Shown here: positions 8,840 to 10,019 of the stretch, piece after piece
Layout of the letters: the number at the start of each line of letters is the position of its first letter
How positions within the stretch are numbered: the stretch's first letter is position 1
DNA from: Terana coerulea
Lineage: Eukaryota; Basidiomycota; Agaricomycetes; Polyporales; Phanerochaetaceae
Direction of reading: 5' to 3'
NCBI GenBank assembly: GCA_024811115.1
Contig: JAKOGH010000080.1
Span: 1 to 10,019 of the forward strand
DNA: 10,019 nucleotides
Notes under the pieces: generated by a model
Databases searched by the model: none
Told to the model about the DNA's origin: nothing
What the model saw: only the letters and a program-made list of their open reading frames with translations
Translations under genes and position numbers: made by a program

Positions 8840-10008
8840 TCACTGAAACTCCAGGTCCGCCGCGACGTCCTCCCACGCGTCCAGGCTGTCCAGCACCCGC
8901 GCGCACTTGCCGCGCACGTCCCGGAAGACGTCCGCGCCCATGAAGAGCCACAGCGGCCACGCGCGCCCCGCCGCCGCGCCCTCGCCGCGCACGACGTCGA
9001 CGAGCAGCTCCATCGCGCGCCGCGGGTCGCCCGCCTCGTGCCCGGATATCGAGTTGAACCGCGCGCGGCCCTTCTCGCGCAGCCCGTCGTACGCGGGGAT
9101 GCGGCGGTGGATCGTGAGCGGCTGCCCGAGCGCGTTCGTGCGGAAGGAGCCGGGGATGACGACCGTGACGCGGATCGCGAACTGCGCGAGCTCGGCCGAG
9201 TACGTCTCGCCGAGGGCTGGACCACGTCCAAGAGGCTTGGGTCAGGACGGCGTAGATCAAGGGCCAAGGAGGGGACGCACCGTGCACTGCGGCTTTTGAG
9301 GCGGCGTAGAATCCTGCAGCGGTGACATGGTTAATGGCATATCACAGAACAGCACAGCGTCGTTCTCACCAACTGGCTGCAGAAAAGCGTAATGTAAGTA
9401 CGAGTGTGGCACATAATGGGAGATGGGGCACTCACGGGGCACGCCGCGTGCCAGCCTGTACGGCTGCCGATGATGACCACCGTCCCTGATCGCCGCTCCC
9501 GCATGTGGGGCAGCACGGCGTTCGTGACGTTGAGCACGCCAAAGACGTTTGTCTGAAACTGCTGCATGGCAGCGAGCGATCTGACAGATGCGTGAGCCTC
9601 GGGGTCCCGTCGCCATAGACGATGCACGTACCCGCCCTCCTCCAGGACGGACTTCATGCCGAGCCCGGCGTTGTTGACGACGACGTCGATCCGCCCGAAG
9701 AGGCCGAGCGCGTGGTCGACCGTGCGCTGGATGGTCTCGGCGCTGTCCGCGACGTCGAGCCGCAGCAGCGCGAGGCGCGACGGGCTCGCGTTCGGCAGCG
9801 ACCACAGCGACTTGATCTTCTCGAGCGAGCGTGCGGTCGCGATGACGCGGTCGCCGCGAGCCAACGCTGAGGCGACCAATTCTTTGCCGAAGCCAGAGGA
9901 GGTGCCTACGGACGACATTCAGCATTGTTCAGCCAAAGCGTCGGGACGCTGCGCACCTGTGATAAACCAGACTTGCTGGTCTTGTTCATTGAATATGAGA
10001 GAGGCATG
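8840..10008 (-). CDS. Short-chain dehydrogenase/reductase (SDR), 5' end beyond the window
   Basis: This is a Rossmann-fold NAD(P)-dependent oxidoreductase of the classical SDR superfamily; the substrate is unknown. Exons in transcript order are 9957 to at least 10008, 9632-9905, 9436-9580, 9370-9376 (7 nt), 9281-9313 and 8840-9216, giving about 295 residues in the window. Visible motifs in order are QVWFITGTSSGFGKEL (cofactor loop TGxxxGxG, made by joining the first two exons), RLDVAD (adenine pocket Asp), NNAG, GTVVIIGSRTG (catalytic Ser), FYAASKAAVH (YxxxK catalytic Tyr and Lys) and IRVTVVIPGSFRT (the PG step after the catalytic site). The C-terminal part, about 120 residues, resembles SDRs with a longer substrate region. 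The first visible exon has a TAG in frame at 10011-10009 and no in-frame ATG. That TAG may be an acceptor (TTTAG|C), so the start codon should be in an exon to the right of the window. There are no membrane or signal segments. The family call is very secure. Confidence 0.92.
9370..9376 (-). other. Apparent 7-nt microexon in the SDR gene
   Basis: Between the exon ending ...TGCCCC|GTGAGT (9436) and the exon beginning GA TTC TAC GCC (9313) lie 122 nt, twice the usual intron size here. They resolve into an intron of 59 nt (GTGAGT...CTTTTCTGCAG), the exon CCAGTTG, and an intron of 56 nt (GTGAGA...CGCTGCAG, with ATTAAC as a likely branch site). The 7 nt supply Pro-Val and the first base of a Gly codon, restoring the frame into FYAASK. 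Splicing the two outer sites directly would put the catalytic Tyr and Lys out of frame. Confidence 0.75.
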
Positions 10009-10019
10009 CTAAAGAGCGT

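Noticed and set aside
8589..8846. Plus-strand open frame of 85 codons starting at ATG (8589).
   Set aside because: No motif, and it runs into the dehydrogenase stop region on the opposite strand. It cannot be excluded as a lineage-specific small protein, but nothing supports it.
9314..9435. A frameshift or pseudogene in the dehydrogenase, suggested by direct joining of its outer splice sites.
   Set aside because: The 7-nt microexon with proper splice signals restores the frame, and the rest of the gene is intact.

Overview
The window is nuclear DNA of a filamentous fungus, most likely a basidiomycete (Agaricomycetes). The evidence is the gene style. Coding sequence is GC-rich and broken by many short introns (about 49-74 nt) with GTGAGT/GTACGT-type donors, CAG/TAG acceptors and very small exons. 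Gene spacing is compact and both strands are used. I see no transposon, rRNA, tRNA, CRISPR array or bacterial-type signal.

Layout, left to right. (1) Positions 2-1331 (+) hold the 3' part of a three-exon gene for a protein I do not recognise. It is cut by the left edge and carries a CxCxxC motif. (2) A short tail-to-tail gap follows. (3) Positions 1764 to about 4625 (-) hold a membrane-anchored ubiquitin-specific protease of the Ubp1/USP30 type in seven or eight exons. Its catalytic Cys and His boxes are intact, and one intron appears to be GC-AG. (4) Positions 4626-5604 are a divergent promoter region ending in a cluster of TAGACGA repeats. (5) Positions 5605-7584 (+) hold a nine-exon PIN-type (auxin efflux carrier family) membrane transporter of about 498 residues. 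(6) Positions 7585-8839 are a convergent gap of about 1.25 kb with no gene I can support. (7) Positions 8840 to at least 10008 (-) hold a short-chain dehydrogenase/reductase whose 5' end lies beyond the right edge. It is spliced through an apparent 7-nt microexon.

The genes do not form an evident pathway or cluster. The protease and the transporter share a divergent promoter region, and relatives of both can sit on internal membranes, but a functional link would be inference. I did not find a clearly new biological system. The points most worth a second look are in gene structure: the 7-nt microexon in the active-site region of the dehydrogenase, the GC-AG intron directly after the protease Cys box, the tiny terminal exons of the transporter, and the repeat cluster at the transporter's start codon. 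All exon joins were worked out by eye from reading frame, splice signals and family conservation. No alignment or database search was run.
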